From Niabella beijingensis (GTDB taxonomy: Bacteria > Bacteroidota > Bacteroidia > Chitinophagales > Chitinophagaceae): a stretch of 64,000 nt of DNA. The translations under genes were made by a program, and so were the position numbers. A model generated the notes under the pieces. The model did not search any database. It had not been told where the DNA came from and saw only the letters and a program-made list of their open reading frames with translations. Location: the NCBI RefSeq assembly GCF_020034665.1, contig NZ_JAIQDI010000001.1, positions 2,294,001 through 2,358,000 on the forward strand. Direction: 5' to 3'. Within the stretch, counting starts at the first letter, position 1; the number at the start of each line of letters is the position of its first letter. Positions 52,150-60,296 of this stretch are shown here, one piece after another.

Positions 52150-53387
52150 GAAGGTTCCCGTAGCAATGCATCAATAAAAAATTCGAATTCCTTTTTGAAC
52201 TCCTCATAATGTTTTCCGGTGCCCGGTCCGTTAAACCCGGAATGGATCTTCCGGACATTTCCTTTTTTATCGATCACAATGGATGTTGGAAACGCTTTGA
52301 GGCTTTCCAGCTGCGGCAGCGTTTTTTCTGTCCGTTGTTCATCGGATACAGCAACGCCGGTAACCAGGAAAGGATATTTTACATCATACCGCTTCTGAAA
52401 AGGGATCAGCGCCTTGCGCGATTCCTCAAAATCACCGGTACGTTCATAGGCCAGTCCGATGATCTCCACACCGCCGGCCTTATTGCGGGTATAATAATCG
52501 CTCAGGTAAGCGGTTTCATCCATACAGTTGGGGCACCAGGACCCAAGGATCTGAACAATGACCACTTTATCCTTATACCGGGCATCATTGAGGGATACCC
52601 ATTCGCCGGAGGTAGACCGGAACCGGAAATTCAGCCGGCTTTCCCCTTCCCTTAATTTGGTATATGTATTTTCATCCGGCAACTGTGCCGTATCATTCCG
52701 CACTGCCGTCCATGGCAGCGGAGCCCGCAGACCGGAATACACTGCAGCCTGACGGATGCTGTCTTTATTGTTCAATAATGCGGCAAACACAAAAGCATGT
52801 CCACCATCAAAACCGGAGAGATGCAGGGAATCACCGCTCACAGATCCTTCCAGGTAGCGGTAATCGCCCGTTGGCGTAAGAAAGGTTCCGGTGATCCGGC
52901 CGCCGGCTTCCTGCACAAATTCGCCAATCGCCTGTTCGCTTTTTCCATTTCCACCAAAAGTTACAGACCATCTTCCGCTGATATCAACTGCCGCCGGCTG
53001 TTTCAGAGGATACCGTTCTTTGACACCATATACCGCATAAAAGGGAACCTCCTCCTTACGTGCACCATAATTTTTTATATACACGCCTTTCAGATTACCG
53101 TCCTGCTCTACCTTCAATGCAAATCCGGAGGCAAAAAAGGGCATCTGCACCCACAGCGAATCGTCTTTTTGCTTTATAGCATCCACCAGTAAGCGCTCTC
53201 CTGCATTGATCACATACCATACCGGCTTCCCTTTGAGTGTGGCCGACTCAAAATTGAAAATGATCTGCCGTCCGTCGGGACGCTGTAATACACCCTGCCA
53301 GATACCGGGTTTTATACGTTGGGCATGACTCAGCGCCGGCGCCGCCAGCATCAAAAGGAAAAAGAGGGGCCGATATATTTTTTGCAT
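52146..53387 (-). CDS. TlpA/thioredoxin-like periplasmic disulfide protein
   Basis: I use the ATG at 53387 (MQKIYRPLFFLLMLAAPALS, then HAQR), a Sec signal; the frame opens at 53420. Residues 25 to about 255 form a beta-rich domain of no clear family, with HLSGFDGGHAFVFAALL near its end. The C-terminal thioredoxin fold has the WCPNC active site in VQILGSWCPNCMDETAYLSD and the cis-Pro region in LKAFPTSIVIDKKGNVRKIH. Such proteins reduce or exchange disulfides in the periplasm, often on the surface of Bacteroidota as part of Sus-like operons. It is the third gene of the SAM-riboswitch operon, 115 bp after susD, so a role in handling an imported thiol or disulfide is attractive. Confidence 0.82.
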   Translation of the reverse strand: MQKIYRPLFFLLMLAAPALSHAQRIKPGIWQGVLQRPDGRQIIFNFESATLKGKPVWYVINAGERLLVDAIKQKDDSLWVQMPFFASGFALKVEQDGNLKGVYIKNYGARKEEVPFYAVYGVKERYPLKQPAAVDISGRWSVTFGGNGKSEQAIGEFVQEAGGRITGTFLTPTGDYRYLEGSVSGDSLHLSGFDGGHAFVFAALLNNKDSIRQAAVYSGLRAPLPWTAVRNDTAQLPDENTYTKLREGESRLNFRFRSTSGEWVSLNDARYKDKVVIVQILGSWCPNCMDETAYLSDYYTRNKAGGVEIIGLAYERTGDFEESRKALIPFQKRYDVKYPFLVTGVAVSDEQRTEKTLPQLESLKAFPTSIVIDKKGNVRKIHSGFNGPGTGKHYEEFKKEFEFFIDALLREPS

Positions 53388-53502
53388 GATCTTTAATTCT
53401 GTTAAAATAAAAAACAACATTGTTTCCTTTTAGTTGGTCAATCTGATTGCATGCCGGTCTGAATACCCGATCTCCATCAGCACGAACTACATCACTAAGT
53501 TA

Positions 53503-54945
53503 TCACTTTACATCAAACCACAACCGGGTCAGCAGATCATCCGTGCCCTGGGCGGCTACTGCGGCTTTATAATTGGCGCCGTTAAGCGACTGTTCCGTGC
53601 CGGGATAAATAAACCGCACCGGTATCTTTCCATCCAGCACACCGGATGCTCCCGGTGCCAATTGCGGATAATCCAGCCGGCGCCACTCAGCAAAGGCTTC
53701 CAGTCCCTGCCCATACAGCGCGATCCATTTTTGTTCTCCGATGGACTTTTTATAGTTCGCGGGGTTGTAAGCTACCGCCGGCTGACCGAAATACGCATTG
53801 ATCGCTGCGGTATCAGTGATCTGGTATTGATTGAATGAGGCAGTAATGGCCTGTTTGTACAGATCTGCAGCCGTACCGGCCAGCAAACCGCGCGCTGCCG
53901 CCTCTGCTTTTGCAAACAATACTTCTGCATAGCTTATAATTACCGCGGGATTGGCATCCGACCGGAAAAACACCGAGTCCGGTTTGGATGTTTTTGCAAA
54001 TCCCAGGTTATTCGCGTCGCTATTGGTAAGTCCGCTGGGCACTCCCACATATTTTTTTACGGACGTGTCACTGGGTTTATCTGCATATATATCCAGCCGC
54101 GGGTCGTTCAGGGCATATAATTTATCGATGATCGTTTTTCCCACCCGGTAATCATCCCGCGTTGAGAACCAGGCCGCCATTGGGTTTTGCAGGGGCGGCT
54201 TGTCATACTTTAGCTGAGCTGATTCGCTGTTGCTGCTGATCAGCAGGGAGGGGTCGGCCGTTAACTCAGTGATCACCTCTTTTGCTTTTCCGGGCTCCCG
54301 GTCCGCGATCCGTAATGCAATACGCAGCCGGAGCGCACCAGCAAATTTTTTCCAGTTGTCCAGGCTTCCACCGTATAAAACATCACCGGAGATAGTTCCT
54401 GCTGCCGGGTTCAGTGCTGCAGCAGCTGTTTTCAATTCATCCAGCAGTCCAAAGTATACCTCTTTCTGTGAATCATACACCGGGGTAAGCGTTTCCTTTA
54501 TTTTGCCGGACTCCTTATAAGGAATGGCTCCGTAGGCATCCGTCAGCAGCTGGAAGGTCCAGGATCTCAGAATGGTGGCAACGGCCTTATAGTTTGTATT
54601 CGCTTTTTCATCCGGAAACCCGATAATCGTATTCAGGTTGGTGATTACCTGTGCATACCCCGCGTTCCATAGCGATGTAAAGCTGCTGTTGCTGAAGATA
54701 TAGCGGTCGGGTTCCGTATACTGGATCTTGGCCCAGTGCTGGATGATGAGCAAACTGGAATTAAAATTATTATCGGCACCCCAGTAATTATCCGCAGCTG
54801 TTTTTTCTGCTGCCGTTAAAAGATAGTCCGGCTGCGGGTCTTCCACCGCATTGGGGTTCCGGTTGATTTCTGCCAGGTTCTTTTTGCAGGCAGTAATCAA
54901 AAGCGTAATTAAAATAACAAATAAGGTAAATCTATTCTTATACAT
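53503..54945 (-). CDS. SusD/RagB family lipoprotein (SusD-like_2 type)
   Basis: This 480-residue SusD belongs to the branch known as SusD-like_2, with the signature NRNPNAVEDPQPDYLLTAAE after the signal and lipobox MYKNRFTLFVILITLLITAC. Helical segments (NTIIGFPDEKANTNYKAVAT, LRSWTFQLLTDAYGAIPYKE) and the end block EQKWIALYGQGLEAFAEWRR agree. This branch is frequent in loci not linked to glycan hydrolases. It forms the lid of the SusC at 54957, with a 12-bp gap. No glycoside hydrolase lies nearby, which supports a non-sugar substrate. Confidence 0.95.
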   Translation of the reverse strand: MYKNRFTLFVILITLLITACKKNLAEINRNPNAVEDPQPDYLLTAAEKTAADNYWGADNNFNSSLLIIQHWAKIQYTEPDRYIFSNSSFTSLWNAGYAQVITNLNTIIGFPDEKANTNYKAVATILRSWTFQLLTDAYGAIPYKESGKIKETLTPVYDSQKEVYFGLLDELKTAAAALNPAAGTISGDVLYGGSLDNWKKFAGALRLRIALRIADREPGKAKEVITELTADPSLLISSNSESAQLKYDKPPLQNPMAAWFSTRDDYRVGKTIIDKLYALNDPRLDIYADKPSDTSVKKYVGVPSGLTNSDANNLGFAKTSKPDSVFFRSDANPAVIISYAEVLFAKAEAAARGLLAGTAADLYKQAITASFNQYQITDTAAINAYFGQPAVAYNPANYKKSIGEQKWIALYGQGLEAFAEWRRLDYPQLAPGASGVLDGKIPVRFIYPGTEQSLNGANYKAAVAAQGTDDLLTRLWFDVK

Positions 54946-54956
54946 AACTGCCGGTT

Positions 54957-57900
54957 TTAAAATTTAAGGTTCAGGTTAAATCCGATGTTCCTTACGGTTG
55001 GAAGTGTGAGATCTTCCAGTCCCTGGGCATTGCCGGTGCTAAACGCCACTTCAGGATCGATGTTCGGAACTTTTTTATGAATGATCCAGAGATTACGGCC
55101 CACTACAGACAAAGAGGCACCCTGAAAACCGATCTTGCGGATCCATTGCTGCGGCAGGTTGTATCCCAGTTTTACCTCCCGCAGTTTTACATAGGAAGCA
55201 TCGTACACATATTCCTCTTCAATGCTCCGGGACGCCTTGTAATACTGGGAGGCAGGGATGATCGTCGTATTCTTTTGACCATTAGCGGTAACCCCGTTAA
55301 AGATCATACCATCGTCGTACACCGTTTCGCCATTGGGCCCGCTGGCGCCGGCCCTCGTGCCGTTCGCCTTATTGTTGTCGGGATAATAATAATTAAGCCC
55401 TCCATGTTCCGCATCCCGTCCCGGAAGCGTAAGTGCCAGTACCCCGGTATAGCTTCCGGTAGAATTGGTACCGGCAAACAGCGAGCCGCCGATACTGGCA
55501 TCCACCAGGAAGGAAAGACTAAAGTTTTTATAAGAAACGCTGTTACTGATGCCTCCTACCCAGTCCGGCGTAAATTTACCCAGCACTTTTTTATTCGGGT
55601 CGGCCAGGGGAATACCACTGTTGTTCACCACAATATTACCACTGGCGTCCCGCAGGTAGGCATTTCCAAAGAGGGTACCGTAGGGCTGTCCCACAGAAGC
55701 AAGCACCTGCACGCTGCGATAGGAACCCAGTACATAGTTCTGCAAGCGTTTTTCATAATCCAGTATCAGTACCCGGCTGCGGTTAGCAGCATAATTGAGA
55801 TCGATGTTCCATTGGAAATTATCATTTTTTACAGGAATTACGCCCAGCTGCACTTCAATCCCCTTATTGTTGATCTTGCCGGCATTCATCAGTTTCTGGT
55901 TATAGCCGGTGGCAGCGGTCACATCGACTTTTAATATCTGATCAATGCTATTGGTATTGTACACGTTCAGATCCAGCCGCACCCGGTTATTAAAGAATGC
56001 TGCTTCCAGTCCTGCCTCAGCAGAATTGGTCGTTTCCGATTTAAGTTCGGGGTTCAGATCTACCGTTGAAGTGATCAGCTGCGGGTTGCCCAGGAATGGT
56101 GCGTTAAAATTAAAGATATTGATCAGCTGGTAGGGATCTGCGGAGCTGCCCACTTTTGACCATCCGCCCCTCAGTTTCAGAAAATTCAGCGTATTGCTTC
56201 TTATGTTCAACGCATCCGACAGAATCAGGCTGGCATTTACCGAAGGATAAAAATAGGACAGGTTCTGTTCCGGCAGCGAGGAAGACCAGTCGTTGCGGGC
56301 TGTTAAGTTAATAAAGGCAATATTTTTATAGCCCACCTGCGCCGAAGCAAAGGCACTATAGATCTTTGACCTGGAATAAAAATTATTGGATACCAGCGGA
56401 TCCCTTGAATTGGCCAGGGTATATACATCCGGCACTGCCAGGCGCGGAGCCTGCTGTATATTCTCCTCATAAATTTTTGTGCGCACATTCCATCCCCCAA
56501 GGGCATCCAGGCTAAAATCGCTGCTGATATTTTTATTATACCGGAGTGTTGCTTCCGTATTATTCTCATTTACACCATAGGCATCTTCCTCATAAGAACC
56601 AAAAGGCGTACCGTTGGTACCATAAGCTACGCGGAGCTTGCGGCGGTCATTATAATAATCCGTTCCCGACCTGAAGTTGGCGCTTAATCCATCGAGAATG
56701 GTGTAGTTGACATTGATATTACCAATGAGCCGGTTGCGCCGCTGGCTTACCGTATTTTCATACGCGATCCAGTACGGGTTGCTGTAATAGCTGTTGTTCC
56801 AGTTGATGCCGTTGCCATTAGCGTCTTTATAGTTTTTTAACTGGTCGATATCCACCTGCCGGCCAAACCAGGTAAACTGAAGCATAGTGCTGGTTGCCCG
56901 TTTGCCACCGGCTCCCGGAAGATTGGGCGCATTATTCAGAATATAATTCGCGTTTACTCCTATTTTTAATTTTGAGGTTACATTATAGTTGGCATTAAAA
57001 GACAGGTTATCTTTTTTAGCCTCGCTGTTTGGCACTACCCCCAGCTGCTTCTCATTATTATAAGAGATCCGGTAATCGTAATTGTCGCCGGCATTGGCCA
57101 GCGCGATCCCGTTGCTGTAGGTGACACCGGTACGGAAATAATCCCGCACATTATCGGGATGCGGCACAAAGGGTACGGGCAGGCCGTTTGAATAAAACTG
57201 CGGGATCAGCCGGCCATCTAGTTTTGGGCCCCAACTCTCATCCACTCCGTCGTTATCACCACCCCCTTTACCATCTACATAGCTGAACTTGCCTTCCGAA
57301 CCTTGTCCGAAAACATTCTGGTATTCCGGAAGGATCAGCAAACTGGCGACATTCACATTTGAGTTCAGGGTGATCCCCAATCCTTTTTTACTTCTCCCGG
57401 TTTTGGTCTTAATCAGCACCACTCCCTGTGCGGCCCTTGAGCCATAAAGTGCGGCAGCGTTGGGTCCTTTCAGCACGCTGATGGTTTCAATATCTTCCGG
57501 GTTCAGATCCGAGATCGCATTACGGAAATCCCGGGAGCCTCCGGCGCCCAGCTGTGAGTTATCTACCGGTATACCGTCCACCACAAAAAGCGGCTGGTTA
57601 TTTCCGGCGATAGAGGTTTCGCCTCTTATTACAATACGCGAAGAGCCCATATCTCCCTGTGTATTGGTGATACGGACCCCGGCGATCTTTCCTGCAAGGG
57701 CATTCACAATATTGGTTTCCTTTGCTTCGGAGATATCTTTTGCCTTTAATTCCTGTGTCGCATATCCCAGGGATTTTTTGGCCTTGGTGACACCCAGGGC
57801 CGTTACCACCACTTCGTCCAGCGCATTACTGGAACTTTCCAGCTGCACTACCAGCGCTCCCTGAACAGTGTCCGTATTGACCTGGCGGTTGGCATACCCC

Positions 57901-58130
57901 ACATAAGAAAAAAGCAGGACCGCATGCGGACCGGCGGCTATTGAAAAGCGGCCCTGGTCGCTGGTTAAGGTACGCCGGTTGGTTCCTGAAACTTCTACGG
58001 TCACCCCTGTCAGCGGCGCGCCGGACTGAAGCTCCTGTACAGTGCCTGTGACCGTTACAGACTGAGCAGCTCCCAGCAGGGGAAAAAGAAAGAACGCTGC
58101 GTAGATGAGTCTTCTTAGAAAATGGTTCAT
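54957..58130 (-). CDS. SusC/RagA TonB-linked transporter under SAM riboswitch
   Basis: A SusC barrel of 1057 residues. Signal MNHFLRRLIYAAFFLFPLLG ends at AAQS; the carboxypeptidase-like domain (SVTVTGTVQELQSGAPLTGV) is followed by the plug with NPEDIETISVLKGPNAAALY and GSRAAQGVVLIKTKTG, and a complete barrel ends VRNIGFNLNLKF with a terminal Phe. It lies about 300 nt downstream of a SAM-I riboswitch, with a possible leader ORF between. That places it among genes induced when methionine or SAM is short. The cargo is probably a sulfur compound; glycans are less likely because no hydrolases are linked. Confidence 0.95.
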   Translation of the reverse strand: MNHFLRRLIYAAFFLFPLLGAAQSVTVTGTVQELQSGAPLTGVTVEVSGTNRRTLTSDQGRFSIAAGPHAVLLFSYVGYANRQVNTDTVQGALVVQLESSSNALDEVVVTALGVTKAKKSLGYATQELKAKDISEAKETNIVNALAGKIAGVRITNTQGDMGSSRIVIRGETSIAGNNQPLFVVDGIPVDNSQLGAGGSRDFRNAISDLNPEDIETISVLKGPNAAALYGSRAAQGVVLIKTKTGRSKKGLGITLNSNVNVASLLILPEYQNVFGQGSEGKFSYVDGKGGGDNDGVDESWGPKLDGRLIPQFYSNGLPVPFVPHPDNVRDYFRTGVTYSNGIALANAGDNYDYRISYNNEKQLGVVPNSEAKKDNLSFNANYNVTSKLKIGVNANYILNNAPNLPGAGGKRATSTMLQFTWFGRQVDIDQLKNYKDANGNGINWNNSYYSNPYWIAYENTVSQRRNRLIGNINVNYTILDGLSANFRSGTDYYNDRRKLRVAYGTNGTPFGSYEEDAYGVNENNTEATLRYNKNISSDFSLDALGGWNVRTKIYEENIQQAPRLAVPDVYTLANSRDPLVSNNFYSRSKIYSAFASAQVGYKNIAFINLTARNDWSSSLPEQNLSYFYPSVNASLILSDALNIRSNTLNFLKLRGGWSKVGSSADPYQLINIFNFNAPFLGNPQLITSTVDLNPELKSETTNSAEAGLEAAFFNNRVRLDLNVYNTNSIDQILKVDVTAATGYNQKLMNAGKINNKGIEVQLGVIPVKNDNFQWNIDLNYAANRSRVLILDYEKRLQNYVLGSYRSVQVLASVGQPYGTLFGNAYLRDASGNIVVNNSGIPLADPNKKVLGKFTPDWVGGISNSVSYKNFSLSFLVDASIGGSLFAGTNSTGSYTGVLALTLPGRDAEHGGLNYYYPDNNKANGTRAGASGPNGETVYDDGMIFNGVTANGQKNTTIIPASQYYKASRSIEEEYVYDASYVKLREVKLGYNLPQQWIRKIGFQGASLSVVGRNLWIIHKKVPNIDPEVAFSTGNAQGLEDLTLPTVRNIGFNLNLKF

Positions 58131-58227
58131 TGTTATATTCTATTTTAAAATATTCGGATGGCTGGGGCATACGAAACCCGTTCGGCCCTGGCCGTCAACT
58201 GAAACTGAAATAAAAAAAGAGATTAAA

Positions 58228-58350
58228 TCAACAGCAACAACACCCTATACCCATAGTAAGGAGTTGCAGCATTTGTGTGTTACGACAGCTCGCCTGCCGG
58301 CAATTGGGAGACCAGTAGTCCTGACCCGGGGATTGCATTTTTGTGTTCAT
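58228..58350 (-). CDS. Possible cysteine-tetrad leader ORF, 40 codons
   Basis: From an ATG at 58348-58350 the frame has 40 codons and ends MGIGCCCC just before TGA at 58228-58230, with two earlier Cys. It lies 83 nt downstream of the SAM riboswitch and about 98 nt upstream of the susC start. The final codons are TGT TGT TGC TGT. A T-run follows at 58212-58218, and the Cys codons can pair with GCAAC upstream, but the pairing is not directly next to the T-run. I know of polycysteine leader peptides that control sulfur genes in actinobacteria; here it is only an analogy. No homologue is claimed. Confidence 0.4.
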   Translation of the reverse strand: MNTKMQSPGQDYWSPNCRQASCRNTQMLQLLTMGIGCCCC

Positions 58351-58432
58351 GTTCAAAAATTGCCGTTTTAAAAAATCTGTTATGGAAAGAGAATCGTGAA
58401 TAGAAGACAATGCAGGGAACATTGACCACTCA

Positions 58433-58525
58433 CTTATCTTTCCTTTCTGGATGGATGTAGCACCGCTCCTTGATGGTGGTTGCTAAGACTTCCCAGGGCC
58501 ATTTCCCTCAGTCTTTCTTGATAAG
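58433..58525 (-). ncRNA. SAM-I (S-box) riboswitch
   Basis: On the minus strand the element opens CTTATCAAGAAAGACTGAGG and runs through ATGGCCCTGGGAAGTCTTAG and CAACCACC to GGTGCTACATCC, and closes with AAAGATAAG. CTTATC (58520-58525) pairs with GATAAG (58433-58438) as P1, and AGACT pairs with AGTCT as P2. The blocks GAGGGA, TGGCCC, GCAACC and GGTGCTA occupy their expected order and positions. Its 93 nt is compact but complete. The SAM-bound form normally turns expression off. The promoter begins 19 bp upstream of the aptamer. Confidence 0.92.
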
Positions 58526-58543
58526 TTGTCCGTTAAGACAAAG

Positions 58544-58574
58544 CAAAGGTAATTGCTAAACTATTATTAACAAA
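58544..58574 (-). promoter_or_regulatory. Promoter of the SAM-riboswitch operon
   Basis: On the minus strand TTTG (58571-58574), a 19-bp spacer and TACCTTTG (58544-58551) fit the Bacteroidota promoter exactly. Transcription would start near 58538, just before the aptamer. Confidence 0.75.
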
Positions 58575-58730
58575 ATAAATTTCTACAAAATAAGTAGACT
58601 ATTAATGAAGGCTTCATTTTCATAGTCGCAGGTAATTACTGAACGGGGGACTTCGCCGGAAATAGCCGCATTGCCTGAAGCGGGCGGACTTGTTCAGGTT
58701 GGCAGGCCGGGCGCCTGATCTCATCATAAA

Positions 58731-58759
58731 AAAGCCATCTCTTAAACGGAGATGGCTTT
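58731..58759 (-). terminator. Rho-independent terminator of the DUF3472 gene
   Basis: AAAGCCATCTC and GAGATGGCTTT form an 11-bp stem with a 7-nt loop; on the minus strand it is followed by a T-run (TTTTTTATG). It lies 20 bp after the stop codon at 58779 and insulates the SAM-riboswitch operon. The 100 bp or so between it and the promoter show no other feature. Confidence 0.8.
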
Positions 58760-58778
58760 ATAAAATATAAATTCTGTT

Positions 58779-60056
58779 TCATGGCAGTGCGCTGAAGTCC
58801 ACCTCCGGTGCTTTTCCTGAAGGCTGACGCTCCACCATGGTATCATATGGAACATAGTCATTAAAAAAGCCGCAGTTCCTCAGATAGAATTGTTGTCCTT
58901 TTACACCACCTGCATAATCTTTACGGTAACCCACACGCGCCGTATTGTCGGCAGTAAAGCGGGCCTTGGTAAGCTCCTGCCAGTTGCCTTTGGTATCCCG
59001 CACCCACTGGTTGCCAAAAAATACATTCCGTTCTATATCGCCCTGGTTGGGACTGAAGTTTTCAAGAAACGAATGCGGCCGCTTCAGATATGTGGCCAGT
59101 TTGGGACGCCGGAAGCTGGCCACCAGTAACCAGGTCTTTTTTGCACCGTCATAAAAATAAGCGGTATAAATGGTATGACTATCCCCATCCGGTACTACAT
59201 GCAGCAAAAACTTATAGGTGACCGCCGCCTTCCAGTTATACTTCAGGATGCTTTGCCCCCCGGCGCCTTCATTACCAAACTCACCGGTATAAACCCCTTC
59301 TCCTTTTTTCAGCATTTTGATCTTATGATCCTCCGGGATCTGTTTGGGGTCATCTGTCTGGTAGGGACTCCAAACAGAAAACAGGATGCGGCGCTCCGTT
59401 GCGGAGTTCACCTGCATTCCAAAGTAGCCCTCACCAAAGCCATTGGCCATAAAATAAGAACCGATCACATCATTGCCTTCCGGTACGGTTACTTCATTGT
59501 AAAACCACTCAGCATCCACCTCTTTTGGCAACTGGTAGCCCATATGTACAGAAGGACCTCTTCTTCCCCAATGAAAAAAATTGCCTTCATTGTTCCTGGT
59601 ATAACCGGCTTTATCGGTAAGCGCAGTGCCCTCCAGCTTCAGGGCCGTTACATCCGGGAAACAGCAGCCTTCTTTTTTTATCCCTTTCACCACGATCGGC
59701 ACATAGCCGCTGTCCTTCAGGGTCCATTCCCCGATGTAAAAAGAAGTTCCCCCGTCTTTCAGTGTTGCCTTACGGGTCTGTTCGAACAGGGACACAGCGA
59801 TTTCCGGGTTGCCGGTAACGGCGCCGGTTTCCAGCCACACCTTAAGGGTGCCGGGCTGTGTTACCCGTATATAGGCAGTAAACCCATCGTTGATCTTTGT
59901 CCAGTGGCTCACGCCGCTATTACGTATCCGTACCCCGTCTTCGGATCTTTGCTGCGCCCAGGCATTTCCTCCCATGGGCAGCGTGACCGGCTGGGCATTG
60001 ACAACAGAAGAAAAAAGCAGTAATCCTGCAAACAATCCTTTCACGGAACGGTTCAT
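58779..60056 (-). CDS. DUF3472 (with DUF5077) secreted protein
   Basis: A 425-residue protein with Sec signal (MNRSVKGLFAGLLLFSSVVN, then AQPV). The first 110 or so residues (VSHWTKINDGFTAYIRVTQP, TSFYIGEWTLKDSGYVPIVV) match DUF5077. The remainder with ERRILFSVWSPYQTDDPKQI, GAGGQSILKYNWKAAVTYKF and YLKRPHSFLENFSPNQGDIE is DUF3472, a lectin-like family frequent near polysaccharide genes. No enzymatic residues are recognised. It is a single-gene unit, separated from the Sus operon to its left by a terminator and promoter. Confidence 0.82.
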   Translation of the reverse strand: MNRSVKGLFAGLLLFSSVVNAQPVTLPMGGNAWAQQRSEDGVRIRNSGVSHWTKINDGFTAYIRVTQPGTLKVWLETGAVTGNPEIAVSLFEQTRKATLKDGGTSFYIGEWTLKDSGYVPIVVKGIKKEGCCFPDVTALKLEGTALTDKAGYTRNNEGNFFHWGRRGPSVHMGYQLPKEVDAEWFYNEVTVPEGNDVIGSYFMANGFGEGYFGMQVNSATERRILFSVWSPYQTDDPKQIPEDHKIKMLKKGEGVYTGEFGNEGAGGQSILKYNWKAAVTYKFLLHVVPDGDSHTIYTAYFYDGAKKTWLLVASFRRPKLATYLKRPHSFLENFSPNQGDIERNVFFGNQWVRDTKGNWQELTKARFTADNTARVGYRKDYAGGVKGQQFYLRNCGFFNDYVPYDTMVERQPSGKAPEVDFSALP

Positions 60057-60283
60057 AAAGCGTAATTTTTTGTGTGTATGCGAATATATTGTGAAACCCC
60101 GTGATTCCGCTGCTCAACCGATTGCATTCATCCAGGCAGGAAGCGATGCAATGACACTTCGTTACAGGCTGCAGCTGATGCGCTGATTTTTTATACTCCC
60201 GCCGGTCATTGCCCTTTACCACAAATCGTTATCCGTACGCCTGCGGCCACTTATACATAACGCGCAAGGCAGATTATTTGCAC

Positions 60284-60291
60284 TAAATTTG
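60284..60291 (+). promoter_or_regulatory. -7 element at the GNAT/CN-hydrolase start
   Basis: TAAATTTG matches TAnnTTTG exactly and ends 5 nt before the ATG at 60297; no -33 element is clear. It is another candidate leaderless promoter. The rest of the 240-bp divergent region (60057-60283) shows nothing further. Confidence 0.45.
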
Positions 60292-60296
60292 TTATC

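Noticed and set aside
55077..55934. Rightward open frame of about 285 codons
   Set aside because: It lies antisense inside the third susC and is a product of that gene's codon bias.
58205..58250. Classic intrinsic terminator overlapping the cysteine codons
   Set aside because: The best stem ends about 15 nt before the T-run, so it does not have the form of a standard terminator; kept only as part of the leader-ORF finding.
59175..60023. Rightward open frame of about 282 codons
   Set aside because: Antisense to the DUF3472 gene, with no recognisable features.
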